From Glaciecola nitratireducens FR1064 (GTDB lineage Bacteria; Pseudomonadota; Gammaproteobacteria; Enterobacterales; Alteromonadaceae), in the NCBI RefSeq assembly GCF_000226565.1, contig NC_016041.1, positions 4,030,001 to 4,094,000 on the forward strand: 64,000 bases of DNA. Reading direction: 5' to 3'. The translations under genes were made by a program, and so were the position numbers. The number at the start of each line of letters is the position of its first letter. Within the stretch, counting starts at the first letter, position 1. The notes beneath the pieces are model-generated. The model searched no databases. It was not told where the DNA came from and saw only the letters and a program-made list of their open reading frames with translations. Shown in pieces: positions 52,673 through 61,796 of this stretch.

Positions 52673-55398
52673 TAATTTGTTGGTGCATCAAATGGGTTAT
52701 TGTAGTTTTGGCCACCGACATCGAGCCATTCGCTTATCATTTTCAATTCGGCTGGACTCAACCAACCTTGGTGACTACCGGTTTCAAATGGTGCAAAAAA
52801 ACCTGCGCTACTGCGCGCACCATTGACGCTCATTGTACTACCCACACCAACTTGCTGTGTTACCTGAATTGGGTTGCCTTCTGGATCAAGAATAGGTTCA
52901 CCTTCTTCATCGAGCTCATATACGGGATTACCGTTATTATCGAAAACAAGCACTAGTCGTGGCAATAGCGCACCATCAACTAATTCCAATTCAACATCAT
53001 TAAACATGAGTTCGCGGTAACTCGTTAACAAGTCTGCATTGACTGGCGACGGATTACCAGTTAATTCTAGTTGCGCGACAGGCACTTGCAGTTGATTTTC
53101 AGCATCAAAACGATTATGGCAAGCTATACAGGTGTTGTCCGCGACCACCATTCCCTCGGCATCAAGCGTTGAACGGTCGAGTTCAAATAAGGGTTGAATA
53201 TGGTCTGGAAAATTAATCACGGCCCGGCAAATTGACGTCCAGTTTTGCGCACAACTTTGTGTAATAGGCAGGCTTGTTTGCAAATCAGCATAGCGATATT
53301 CAATATTATCCGCCGGGATTTGCACAGCAGGATCAGACCACACGTCTTCAAACAAAATATCGAGCGTTAAGTCAGGTACGCCATTAATACGAGTAAACGT
53401 TTCAGCCATAGTTTCGCCTAAATCAGCGAAAAGCACAGGATTAGTATTCGGAAACGGAACGCCTGTACTTGGCGCGCCTGTGTTGATGGAGGCATATTCA
53501 GCATCCGCTCTGCCGTGCGGTTGCAGTGTAATAGCCGAATTATTGCTGCCGTCGTGGCAACCGTTACATGTTTTGGTTTCTCCAGGCGCAACCTGTAGCC
53601 AATTCTCATGGCGTGCAGAAATACGTCTGCCTTGCGCATCAACAATACTGATACCGAAAGGGACTTTCGCGGGCACGGCAACTTTCACTGAGCCGTCAGG
53701 TTGGATCGGCGTATACCCTAGCACTTCACGCATTAACTGGTTTCTTGAACGCCCAAATGCTTCATTTTCGATATCCAAAGTATCTTCATCCGGAAGAGAT
53801 ACACTTTTTATGATTCTCAGGAAGCGAGCGGGTCGTTGTTCGACTGCAACTACAGTTGGGTCTGCCATATTTACGATACCCTGAGGACTCAAATCATCTC
53901 CGGCAAAATCATACACGCTGCGAATATGAATAACGCCCATATTGGCATCGATTAATGCTGTCTTGCTAGTATCAATAGTCGATGAAGGGTTAGCTGGAAA
54001 TGGACGACTTTCAAGCGCAACCACTTCTGAGTAAGACACATTTTCTTGTGGCACAACTAAAGGAAGCTGTGTGCCTTCGGCTGGATCAAACATCCACAAA
54101 CCATATAGCGGCGGCGCTTTCTCATAAGTAGGGTCCACTAGACTCTCTGCGCTACACGGCACGACTGAAGGCGCAGCGTCATCCGCCGAGTTTTCAGGCA
54201 GTGGTGCTAATAAACGGCACTGGCTCCAACTAAACAACTGGCGACCACTGCCATCAAATAAAGGATACAGGGCAGCAATATAACCCCCCGGCGAAATCTC
54301 AACTTCTATATCAATATTCTCAAATAGCGCTTTTTCTTGTGCTGGGCCGGTTAACGAATTTGCGGATGCGATGGGCGTAAAGTTATCAATGTAATTAGCC
54401 ACATCAATCGCAACAAAATCAGTTCCTAACTCTTCTTTTTCAAAAGGCGTAAGCGCAACCAGGATGCGATTATCAGGCGTAACACGGGTTTGCGTAAAGT
54501 GAATATCAGCGTTGTTGCCCTCAGAATCGATATGGCTATGACGACCGTATAATATTTCCAGATCACTGCCATCTGGATTCATTTGATAGAGGTGGACACC
54601 CTTGCTCCCCCCAAATTGGTCCCAACGACTGAATATAATTTTTCCATTAGGCATGACTAAAGGATCGAGGTCGTGACTTTGGTTATACGAAATTTGCTCA
54701 ATATTCTCGCCATTTGCATCCATTACGTGAAGCACAGAGGCATGTACGTCTCGGCCTTCTTCTAAGCCTGCGTATTGAGGCTTACCCTCATCCAGCAATC
54801 GAGCTTGGTTACCGCGCTGGCGTGTTGAACTAAATAAGATGCGACCATCTGCCAAATAGACAGGACCTGTATCTTCACCAGTTTCAGCTACGATGTCAGA
54901 GGAAATAACGCGGCGTAACTCCTGTGTTTCAACAATGTATTCCCAAATATTCCAAGTGGGTTGTTCATTGTCATCGGCATCTTCATCTGCCGGAGCACGC
55001 ATGCTAAAAATAAGGCGAGAGCCATCGTAGGAACTTTCTAAATCTTTAATATCAATGGGGAGGCGATTACCTTCGTCATCAAGTCGATCAGTAAATGCGC
55101 TTGCGCTTATATCAACTTCCACGGCACTTGCATTCGCGCGTGCCTTTAGTATTAATGAAGCGCCGGGAATAAATAGCGAAGGTTCAGTAATAGAACGCTG
55201 CATATCGGCATCTTCAATACTTAAATCGCGCTTAATAACCGCAATGGGAACGTCAATAACAACTGGGTCCGGTGCTTGTTCTTCGCCTGTTATATTTTCA
55301 CCACCACAAGCAGCAAGTACTAAGACACATGAGCACAACATCACATTTTTTAGTGACTTCGTTAAAAAATAGTCAATGTTTGGCCTGCGAGTCATCAT
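52672..55398 (-). CDS. HzsA-like c-type heme lipoprotein with beta-propeller
   Basis: 908 residues. Lipobox VLAACGG near residue 31. Residues about 110-420 contain TolB/PD40-like propeller repeats (SYDGSRLIFSMRAP; VYLADGRILFSSTRQ; VMPNGKIIFSRWDQFGG; VTPDNRILVAL). Two heme c motifs follow, CNGCH at about 610 and CIACH at about 757. The middle region resembles the HzsA-related proteins that are widespread outside anammox bacteria. First gene of the long minus-strand operon; the adjacent TlpA may serve its heme attachment. Likely an outer-membrane electron carrier. Confidence 0.8.
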   Translation of the reverse strand: MMTRRPNIDYFLTKSLKNVMLCSCVLVLAACGGENITGEEQAPDPVVIDVPIAVIKRDLSIEDADMQRSITEPSLFIPGASLILKARANASAVEVDISASAFTDRLDDEGNRLPIDIKDLESSYDGSRLIFSMRAPADEDADDNEQPTWNIWEYIVETQELRRVISSDIVAETGEDTGPVYLADGRILFSSTRQRGNQARLLDEGKPQYAGLEEGRDVHASVLHVMDANGENIEQISYNQSHDLDPLVMPNGKIIFSRWDQFGGSKGVHLYQMNPDGSDLEILYGRHSHIDSEGNNADIHFTQTRVTPDNRILVALTPFEKEELGTDFVAIDVANYIDNFTPIASANSLTGPAQEKALFENIDIEVEISPGGYIAALYPLFDGSGRQLFSWSQCRLLAPLPENSADDAAPSVVPCSAESLVDPTYEKAPPLYGLWMFDPAEGTQLPLVVPQENVSYSEVVALESRPFPANPSSTIDTSKTALIDANMGVIHIRSVYDFAGDDLSPQGIVNMADPTVVAVEQRPARFLRIIKSVSLPDEDTLDIENEAFGRSRNQLMREVLGYTPIQPDGSVKVAVPAKVPFGISIVDAQGRRISARHENWLQVAPGETKTCNGCHDGSNNSAITLQPHGRADAEYASINTGAPSTGVPFPNTNPVLFADLGETMAETFTRINGVPDLTLDILFEDVWSDPAVQIPADNIEYRYADLQTSLPITQSCAQNWTSICRAVINFPDHIQPLFELDRSTLDAEGMVVADNTCIACHNRFDAENQLQVPVAQLELTGNPSPVNADLLTSYRELMFNDVELELVDGALLPRLVLVFDNNGNPVYELDEEGEPILDPEGNPIQVTQQVGVGSTMSVNGARSSAGFFAPFETGSHQGWLSPAELKMISEWLDVGGQNYNNPFDAPTN

Positions 55399-56151
55399 AT
55401 TACTCTGCTCATTTTGAAGATTAAATCGGCATCATTACAATACCTAGTTAGCCTACATATTTATACTGTCACTGAAGTGCAACGCCTTTATTGGCTGGAC
55501 GCTAAAGGTATATTTATTTGCACCTAGGCTATGCGCACTTTTACGTTAGAATGACAGCGTGACACCATGCGGTTTATACAACAATCTCGTTATGTATATG
55601 TAAGGATTAATTATTATACCGACTGTTTAAGTATACTTATCTCTCCCCGCAATCGCGACAACGTATAACTAAAAAAACAAATATACGACCTTTAAATAAC
55701 CAATTGATATATGAATTTATTGAGTCACTCATTCTTTGTCGGCAATTTTCGTAAGCACATTAATATCAAGAGTATTAGGAAATACGCCCGCTAGCCCGTC
55801 AAGCATCGGAAAGGCCGCCTTCAAAGCTGACATATCCTTGCTAAATAATTGAAAAAGATACTTATCAACTGTTGCGTATGAGCAACACTTTTCAAGCTAT
55901 TTATTCATGTAAGCTCCTTAAAAAAGAGTCACGTACGATATTAAACCGTTTTAAAACATACACTTAAAATCAGCGGCACGCTTTTTGATAGGCAGAAGGG
56001 TTACGCGCCCAATTGCCTTTTGTATTTCGACTATCGGTTTTAGTACTGGTTAATCGGTATACAGGCGAACACTTATTGTTAGTAGAGAATAACTAATGAT
56101 ACGTAAATCACAGGTATAACGTAGGTCACATTCAAAAAAGGAGTTGATTCG
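55399..56151. other. Divergent control region of the envelope operon and the secreted trio
   Basis: 753 bp without an intact gene. It holds an amber-interrupted short reading frame on the minus strand (55729-55908) and the ribosome site AAGGAG just before 56152. Between 55399 and 55728 I see no ORF and no convincing terminator, so the control signals of the minus-strand operon probably lie there. Confidence 0.5.
55729..55908 (-). pseudogene. Small gene of 59 codons interrupted by an amber codon at position 4
   Basis: On the minus strand AAGGAG sits 5 bp before an ATG at 55908; the frame reads ATG AAT AAA TAG and then stays open for 55 more codons to TGA at 55731-55729. The read-through peptide continues LEKCCSYATVDKYLFQLFSK and DMSALKAAFPMLDGLAGVFP, and looks like a real protein segment (good codon use, amphipathic helices). 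No in-frame start with a ribosome site follows the amber codon. Either a recent nonsense mutation or a sequencing error is the simplest reading; the family is not recognised. Confidence 0.5.
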
Positions 56152-57411
56152 ATGCGCTTGTTAACAAATGAATCAAGAAGCCCAATTAATAACGTATCCA
56201 TGACCATCAAGCAGACACTAAAGATAATCTGCTTATCAGCTCCTCTCCTTATAGCGAGTGCATTGGCCGCAGCCGGACCGTTAGAACAAGCCAAGCGTAT
56301 GCATGACCGTTTAGCTGGCGTCCCCGGCACAACGGCTGTCATTCAACAAATGGCTGACTTAATAGATGCGGGTGATGCTCGAGGCGCTGCACAAATAGCG
56401 ATGCAGTCACCAAGTTTTTATAACATTACCGTAAAAAACTGGGTTACACCTTGGACGAATGAAGAGTTTGACGTATTCGCGCCACTCAATGATTACACCG
56501 CAACCGTTATCGGTATGGTGAGAGATGACGTTGATTTTCGCCAAGTGTTAAGCGGCGACATTCTGTATGTAGCAGATTCAAGTGCAGGAGTACCTGCCTA
56601 CAGCACAAATAACAATAATCATTATGAAGCACTAGAAGGGGAAGGTGCCGACCTATCTTCAGTGTTAATTGCTACTACGCAATCCTCACTTACCGGCATA
56701 CCCGCAGAAGCAACTGCTGGCGTAATGACAACTAGAGGCGCCGCAAAATCCTTTTTTAAAGATGGCACTAATCGCGCCATGTTTCGTTTTACTCTGATGA
56801 ATCACATGTGTGCTGACCTTGAAGCATTCAAGGATACCAGTCTTCCACCAGATAGAATTCGTCAAGATTTAAGTCGCAGCCCCGGCGGCGATAGCCGTAT
56901 TTTTACCAACTCATGCTCTGGATGCCATTCAGGCATGGACCCGCTAACTCAAGCTTTTGCTTATTACAACTACGACTACGACGTTGAAGGCGACCCCGAT
57001 GGCGTCAACGGTAGGATTGTGTATAACGCAGAAGGCCAAATTGACCCCGAAACGCAGCTAAGAGTACAAGCAAAGTATTGGATAAATTCGAATAACTTTC
57101 CCTTCGGCTATGTCACCCCCAACGATGACTGGGATAACTATTGGCGTGAAGGCCAGAACCAAACGATTGGTTGGTCATCCGAACTTCCTGGCTCTGGCAG
57201 CGGCGCTAAATCAATGGGCCAAGAGCTTGCCAACAGCCAAACCTTTGCGAGTTGCCAAGTTACAAAAGTATTTAAGAACGTATGCCTACGCGCGCCGCAA
57301 GATCAAACGGATCGAACAGCCATCGCTCAGATTCAATCTGAATTCATGGGTGACAACTACAACATTAAAAACGTGTTTGCCGCTACTGCAGACTACTGCA
57401 AGGGAGAATAG
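56152..57411 (+). CDS. DUF1588-like secreted c-type cytochrome
   Basis: 419 residues. AAGGAG 8 bp before the ATG; signal peptide at about 19-41 after a long N-terminus (IKQTLKIICLSAPLLIASALAAAGP). A single heme motif CSGCH at 255-259 (FTNSCSGCHSGMDPLTQAFAYYNYD). The surroundings (AGVMTTRGAAKSFFKDGTNRAMFRFTLMNHM and the motif after the heme) recall the DUF1588/DUF1592 proteins of Planctomycetes. The electron partner is unknown. First gene of a three-gene operon; 3 bp to the next start. Confidence 0.8.
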   Translation: MRLLTNESRSPINNVSMTIKQTLKIICLSAPLLIASALAAAGPLEQAKRMHDRLAGVPGTTAVIQQMADLIDAGDARGAAQIAMQSPSFYNITVKNWVTPWTNEEFDVFAPLNDYTATVIGMVRDDVDFRQVLSGDILYVADSSAGVPAYSTNNNNHYEALEGEGADLSSVLIATTQSSLTGIPAEATAGVMTTRGAAKSFFKDGTNRAMFRFTLMNHMCADLEAFKDTSLPPDRIRQDLSRSPGGDSRIFTNSCSGCHSGMDPLTQAFAYYNYDYDVEGDPDGVNGRIVYNAEGQIDPETQLRVQAKYWINSNNFPFGYVTPNDDWDNYWREGQNQTIGWSSELPGSGSGAKSMGQELANSQTFASCQVTKVFKNVCLRAPQDQTDRTAIAQIQSEFMGDNYNIKNVFAATADYCKGE

Positions 57412-57414
57412 AAC

Positions 57415-59955
57415 ATGTTTACTTCAACTCCATATTCGATTTTGCAATCAGTATCAATCGACACTGTTAACACACAATCTTCAGCCTTTCTGAAAGCCTT
57501 TCGTCGTTTAGGTGCTGCAAGTATGGCCGTTTTGCTGCTTGCTAACTGCGGTGGTGGTAGTGATGCACAAGTAGAATCAACGCCTTTACCACCACCGGTT
57601 CAGCAACCAGTGGTCAATTATACGGGACCTGCACCAGCGACTCCCGACGTACAAAATTTTAAATTATCAGTTTGGGATAATCTGGCAAAGCCAGATCGCT
57701 GCGGGGCTTGTCACATTCAAGGTCAACAGTCACCGCCTTTTGCTCGCTTCGATGATATCAATCTTGCCTATGCTGAAGTAAACAATCTAATCAACAGTTC
57801 TCGTATCAGTGAATCTGAACTGGTCACCAAAGTTGCCGGCGGACACAACTGCTGGTTGAGCAGTCCTGAAGCATGTGCCGACATTCTTACTACGTGGATA
57901 GGTAATTGGGCAAGTAACGAAGAAGTTGCGACAACCATCGAGTTAAACGCGCCAGTTGTGAAAATTCCTGGAGCCAACAAAAACTTTCCGTCCGACTCAG
58001 GTCTATTCGAATCAAACGTTTACCCAACGCTTCGTGAGCATTGCGCTGACTGCCATCAGTCAAGTGCAGCCATCCCTATTTCACCTTACTTAGCATCATC
58101 CGATATTGCTGAAGCGTACGCCGCTGCAACTGCGAAGATGAACCTAGACCTCCCTGAAGACTCAAGATTAGTGGCAAGGCTTAGAGATGAATTCCACAAC
58201 TGCTGGACAGATAATTGTAGAGCCGATGGTCAAGCCCTAGCTGACGCTATCCGCGCAATGTCAGAAGCGATTGACGTAACCGAGTTAGACACCAACCTCG
58301 TGAGCTCTCACGCGCTCACCTTGTATGATGGCACGCTAGCGACAGGCGGCGGCCGTTTTGAGTCTAACCTTATAGCTAAATGGGAGTTTAAAACAGCTTC
58401 AGGCAATATTGCTTTTGACACCAGCGGCATAGAGCCTGCGCTCAATCTTACCCTCAGCGGCGGTTACGAATGGGTAGGCGGTAACGGTATTCAACTTACT
58501 GACGGTAAGGCTCAAGGCTCAACCACCGACAGCAAAAAAATTCATGACTTAATTGTTTCTACTGGCGAATTTGCCATAGAGGCATGGGTTGCTCCAGCTA
58601 ACGTTACGCAAGAAGGCCCAGCGCGTATCGTTAGTTACTCAGGTGGCCGTGACAGACGCAACTTTACTTTGGGTCAATCGTTATATAACTACGACATGTT
58701 GTTGCGCCATGGCAACACAGATACCAACGGCATGCCAATGCTAAGCACCCGTGACGCCGACGAGGATTTACAAGCCGCTCTGCAGCACGTCGTGGTTAAC
58801 TATGACGGTGTTGGCGGTCGTCAAATTTATGTAAACGGTGAATTTACTGACGATGAAGACGACGTTGAGGCAGCGGGTCTAAGTGATTGGGATGATAGCT
58901 TTGCGTTTGTGCTCGGTAATGAAGTTTCAGGCGATGTGCCATGGGCGGGTACAATCAGAATGGCGGCAATGCACAATCGAGTGTTAACAGCAGAGCAAAT
59001 CGTCAAGAACTTTGATGCCGGTGTGGGCGAAAAGTTCTTCCTACTATTTGGTATTTCAGAAATCATTAATGTACCGCAAAGCTATGTTGTGTTCGAAGTG
59101 AGTCAGTTCGATACCTATAGCTACTTGTTCACTGAACCCTCAATGATCAGCCTTGATGAAGGTGCAAACCTCGATGGCATTACATTGACTGGCATTCGTA
59201 TCGGCGTAAATGGCCGTGAATCGGAGGGTGGTCAGGTGTTCGCGACATTAAATTTAACGGTTGATGGCGTAGAAGCAGCTAGCAATGAATTAGGTCAGCA
59301 GCTTTCATCACAAGGTACTATCATTCCTGTACAAAAAGGACCGGTTCAAGACGAATTCTTCCTCACTTTCGAAGTGCTAGGAGATGCCGTATCGGTGCGG
59401 CAAGAGGATGAGGCTCCAGTAGCAGCGCAGCCTGTCGATTTAGAACCTCAGTCTGATATTGGTATCAGAAACTTTGCAGAAGTGAATGCAAGTATGTCGG
59501 CGTTGACAGGAGTTCCTTCTTCGCAAACTGCGGTAAACAATACCTACCTGCAGCTGCGTCAACAATTGCCGAGCGTGACTGAAATGCAAAGCTTCTTGGC
59601 ATCAAATCAAATGGCAATTACGCAAATGGCAATTCGCTATTGCGATGCGCTGATTGAGGACAGCAGCTTAAGAGCAAGCTACTTCCCAAGCTTTGACTTC
59701 GGCAAGTCAGCAAACAGCGGATTTGATAGCAATGACCGCGCGGCACTCGTCAACCCTCTGATTGATCGCATGATCGGCAGTGGCTTAAGCAGCCAGCCAG
59801 CATCAGCAGATGTGGCAACCGAACTAAACAACTTAATCGATCGCTTAACAACGACTTGTTCAAGTAACAATTCATGTTCAGCGCAAACTACACCCACAGT
59901 AGCAAAAGCAACTTGCGCAGCCGTGCTCGCCAGTGCTGCTGTTGTTATGCAATAG
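57415..59955 (+). CDS. Lipoprotein with two heme c motifs and a LamG domain
   Basis: 846 residues. Lipobox LLANCGGG with Cys45 after an extended N-terminus. Two c-type heme sites: CGACH at 96-100 and CADCH at 210-214. Then a LamG/concanavalin-like domain at about 325-530 (LIAKWEFKTASGNIAFDTSG, FAIEAWVAPANVTQEGPARIVSYSG, RQIYVNGEFTD, FVLGNEVSG, NRVLTAEQIVKNFDAG) and a helical C-terminal third rich in Ser/Asn. This looks like a surface-exposed electron carrier or sugar/polymer-binding cytochrome. AGGGAG precedes the start. It shares its domain mix with planctomycete PSCyt proteins. Confidence 0.82.
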   Translation: MFTSTPYSILQSVSIDTVNTQSSAFLKAFRRLGAASMAVLLLANCGGGSDAQVESTPLPPPVQQPVVNYTGPAPATPDVQNFKLSVWDNLAKPDRCGACHIQGQQSPPFARFDDINLAYAEVNNLINSSRISESELVTKVAGGHNCWLSSPEACADILTTWIGNWASNEEVATTIELNAPVVKIPGANKNFPSDSGLFESNVYPTLREHCADCHQSSAAIPISPYLASSDIAEAYAAATAKMNLDLPEDSRLVARLRDEFHNCWTDNCRADGQALADAIRAMSEAIDVTELDTNLVSSHALTLYDGTLATGGGRFESNLIAKWEFKTASGNIAFDTSGIEPALNLTLSGGYEWVGGNGIQLTDGKAQGSTTDSKKIHDLIVSTGEFAIEAWVAPANVTQEGPARIVSYSGGRDRRNFTLGQSLYNYDMLLRHGNTDTNGMPMLSTRDADEDLQAALQHVVVNYDGVGGRQIYVNGEFTDDEDDVEAAGLSDWDDSFAFVLGNEVSGDVPWAGTIRMAAMHNRVLTAEQIVKNFDAGVGEKFFLLFGISEIINVPQSYVVFEVSQFDTYSYLFTEPSMISLDEGANLDGITLTGIRIGVNGRESEGGQVFATLNLTVDGVEAASNELGQQLSSQGTIIPVQKGPVQDEFFLTFEVLGDAVSVRQEDEAPVAAQPVDLEPQSDIGIRNFAEVNASMSALTGVPSSQTAVNNTYLQLRQQLPSVTEMQSFLASNQMAITQMAIRYCDALIEDSSLRASYFPSFDFGKSANSGFDSNDRAALVNPLIDRMIGSGLSSQPASADVATELNNLIDRLTTTCSSNNSCSAQTTPTVAKATCAAVLASAAVVMQ

Positions 59956-59977
59956 CAGATGCGAATAGGTGATTAAA

Positions 59978-61645
59978 ATGAAAAAGACAATACGTACATT
60001 CTCAAAGAAATACACCGTCGGCGCTAGCGCTAAAACAGACCATGGCGGTATGGGCGGAAAAAATGGTGCTGATGCAGACGCTCCCTTATTTCATCAGGAC
60101 CACGGCAGACCAGTAACGCGGCGCGACTTCCTAGCTCAAGGTTTTACAGCTGGTATGGGCGCAGTAGTTGGCGGTTCAGTATTGAGCATGCTAGCCGGTT
60201 CTAGCAAAGCGCACGCATCACTGTCGTCTGATTTAGAAGCATTAAAAGCTGGCTGTGGCATTGCCACGCAAGGCGCTGGGAAAATTCCCTTTATCGTTTT
60301 CGATCTAGCCGGCGGAGCCAACATTGCAGGTTCAAACGTATTGATCGGTGGACGCGGCGGACAAATGGACTTTTTGAGCACCCAGGGCTACAGCCGTCAA
60401 GGTTTACCAGGTGACATGGTACCGAGTATTGCTAATCCGATGGCCGGTATGTCTGACTTTATCAACAATGAACTCGGCCTAGCATTTCATGCTGACAGTG
60501 CTTTTTTACGCGGTATTCAGGAAAAGCTAGCGGTCGGCAATAGAGCCAACGTGAATGGCGCCGTTATCCCAGCTCGTTCAGAAAATGACACGGGTAACAA
60601 CCCTCACAATCCCATGTACGGTATTAATCGTGCAGGTTCCGACGGCTCGTTATTGACCCTAATTGGTTCAAGAAATTCTGATAGCGGCGGCAGCTCTATG
60701 GCTCCTGCCATGTTGATTGATCCAGGCAAACGCCCAACTAAAGTAGACCGTCCCTCAGACGTCACAGGTTTGGTTGATACTGGCGATCTCGTTGGCCTAC
60801 TAAGTCAAGAAGATGCAGTCTCAGTAATGGAATCGGTACAGCGCATCAGTGACATGAAGCTTAATCGCGTTGATACCAAAATTAATAGCGACGCAGACCT
60901 CAAAGAACTGGTGCGCTGCGGCTACGTTAAAAGTGCAGATATCGCTGATCGCTTCGGCGACCCTTCTTCTTTGAATCCAGAGCTTGACCCGAATATTGTG
61001 GGCGAAAATGGAATTTTCACTCAGGAAGAATTTGACGGCGATCGCGAATTCCAAAAAACCGCGTCTGTGATGAAATTAGTCATGAACGGTTTCGCAGGAG
61101 CGGGCACAATCGCTATGGGCGGTTACGATTACCATACGGGTAACCGCTCGTCAGGTGAAGTAAGAGATTTACGTGCAGGTAAATGCATGGGCGCGGTATT
61201 GGAATATGCCGCTCGCGTTGGCGTTCCTGTAATGATGTATGTTGTCAGTGATGGCTCGGTTGCCAGTAACGGTATGATTGACGACTCTGAGTTTGGTCGC
61301 GGTAAAGGCGTATGGACGGGTGATAACTCGTCCACCGCTGCCTCCTTCTTTATGGTTTATAATCCTAACGGTACGCCTCAATTAATTGGCGGTACGCCAG
61401 AAGAGCAAGCCGTTAGCCAGCAAATTGGTTATATGCGTAGCGATGGCTCCGTTGAAACATCAGCGACACCGGCAGCCAATAACGTCAACCTACTCGTTGA
61501 AACGGTAATTCTGAATTACCTAGCGCTGCACGGTGAGCAAGGCCGCATGCGCACCTTATTTCCGCAAACGGGTTTAGGTAACGCTGCTTTAATGGATTCT
61601 CTGACGGCGTTTGAGCCAATAGTTAACGGTGTGATTGGTGCCTAG
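59978..61645 (+). CDS. Tat-exported DUF1501-like protein
   Basis: 555 residues from ATG 59978 (AGGTG 6 bp upstream; the in-frame GTG at 59969 lies in that ribosome site). The twin-arginine signal TRRDFLAQGFTAGMGAVVGG begins at about residue 49. The body (IPFIVFDLAGGANIAGSNVLIGG, ...GTIAMGGYDYHTGNRSS, ...MYVVSDGSVASNGMIDDSEFGRGKGVWTGDN) follows the DUF1501/alkaline-phosphatase-like secreted proteins that are usually partnered with PSCyt/DUF1588 cytochromes. Function unknown. The Tat route suggests folding or cofactor loading before export. Confidence 0.75.
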   Translation: MKKTIRTFSKKYTVGASAKTDHGGMGGKNGADADAPLFHQDHGRPVTRRDFLAQGFTAGMGAVVGGSVLSMLAGSSKAHASLSSDLEALKAGCGIATQGAGKIPFIVFDLAGGANIAGSNVLIGGRGGQMDFLSTQGYSRQGLPGDMVPSIANPMAGMSDFINNELGLAFHADSAFLRGIQEKLAVGNRANVNGAVIPARSENDTGNNPHNPMYGINRAGSDGSLLTLIGSRNSDSGGSSMAPAMLIDPGKRPTKVDRPSDVTGLVDTGDLVGLLSQEDAVSVMESVQRISDMKLNRVDTKINSDADLKELVRCGYVKSADIADRFGDPSSLNPELDPNIVGENGIFTQEEFDGDREFQKTASVMKLVMNGFAGAGTIAMGGYDYHTGNRSSGEVRDLRAGKCMGAVLEYAARVGVPVMMYVVSDGSVASNGMIDDSEFGRGKGVWTGDNSSTAASFFMVYNPNGTPQLIGGTPEEQAVSQQIGYMRSDGSVETSATPAANNVNLLVETVILNYLALHGEQGRMRTLFPQTGLGNAALMDSLTAFEPIVNGVIGA

Positions 61646-61796
61646 CGAATGCTAGCTTGCACTAACCCAACTCAAAGCCTATTAGGTTAAAATGCTCGAC
61701 GATTTCGAAATGGAACGCCAGTCAGGGATGAATGGCAAACAGGGATGTTAACTTCTTCACGTTGGAAACCATCGAGCGCTTTTTGCTGCCTCACCA

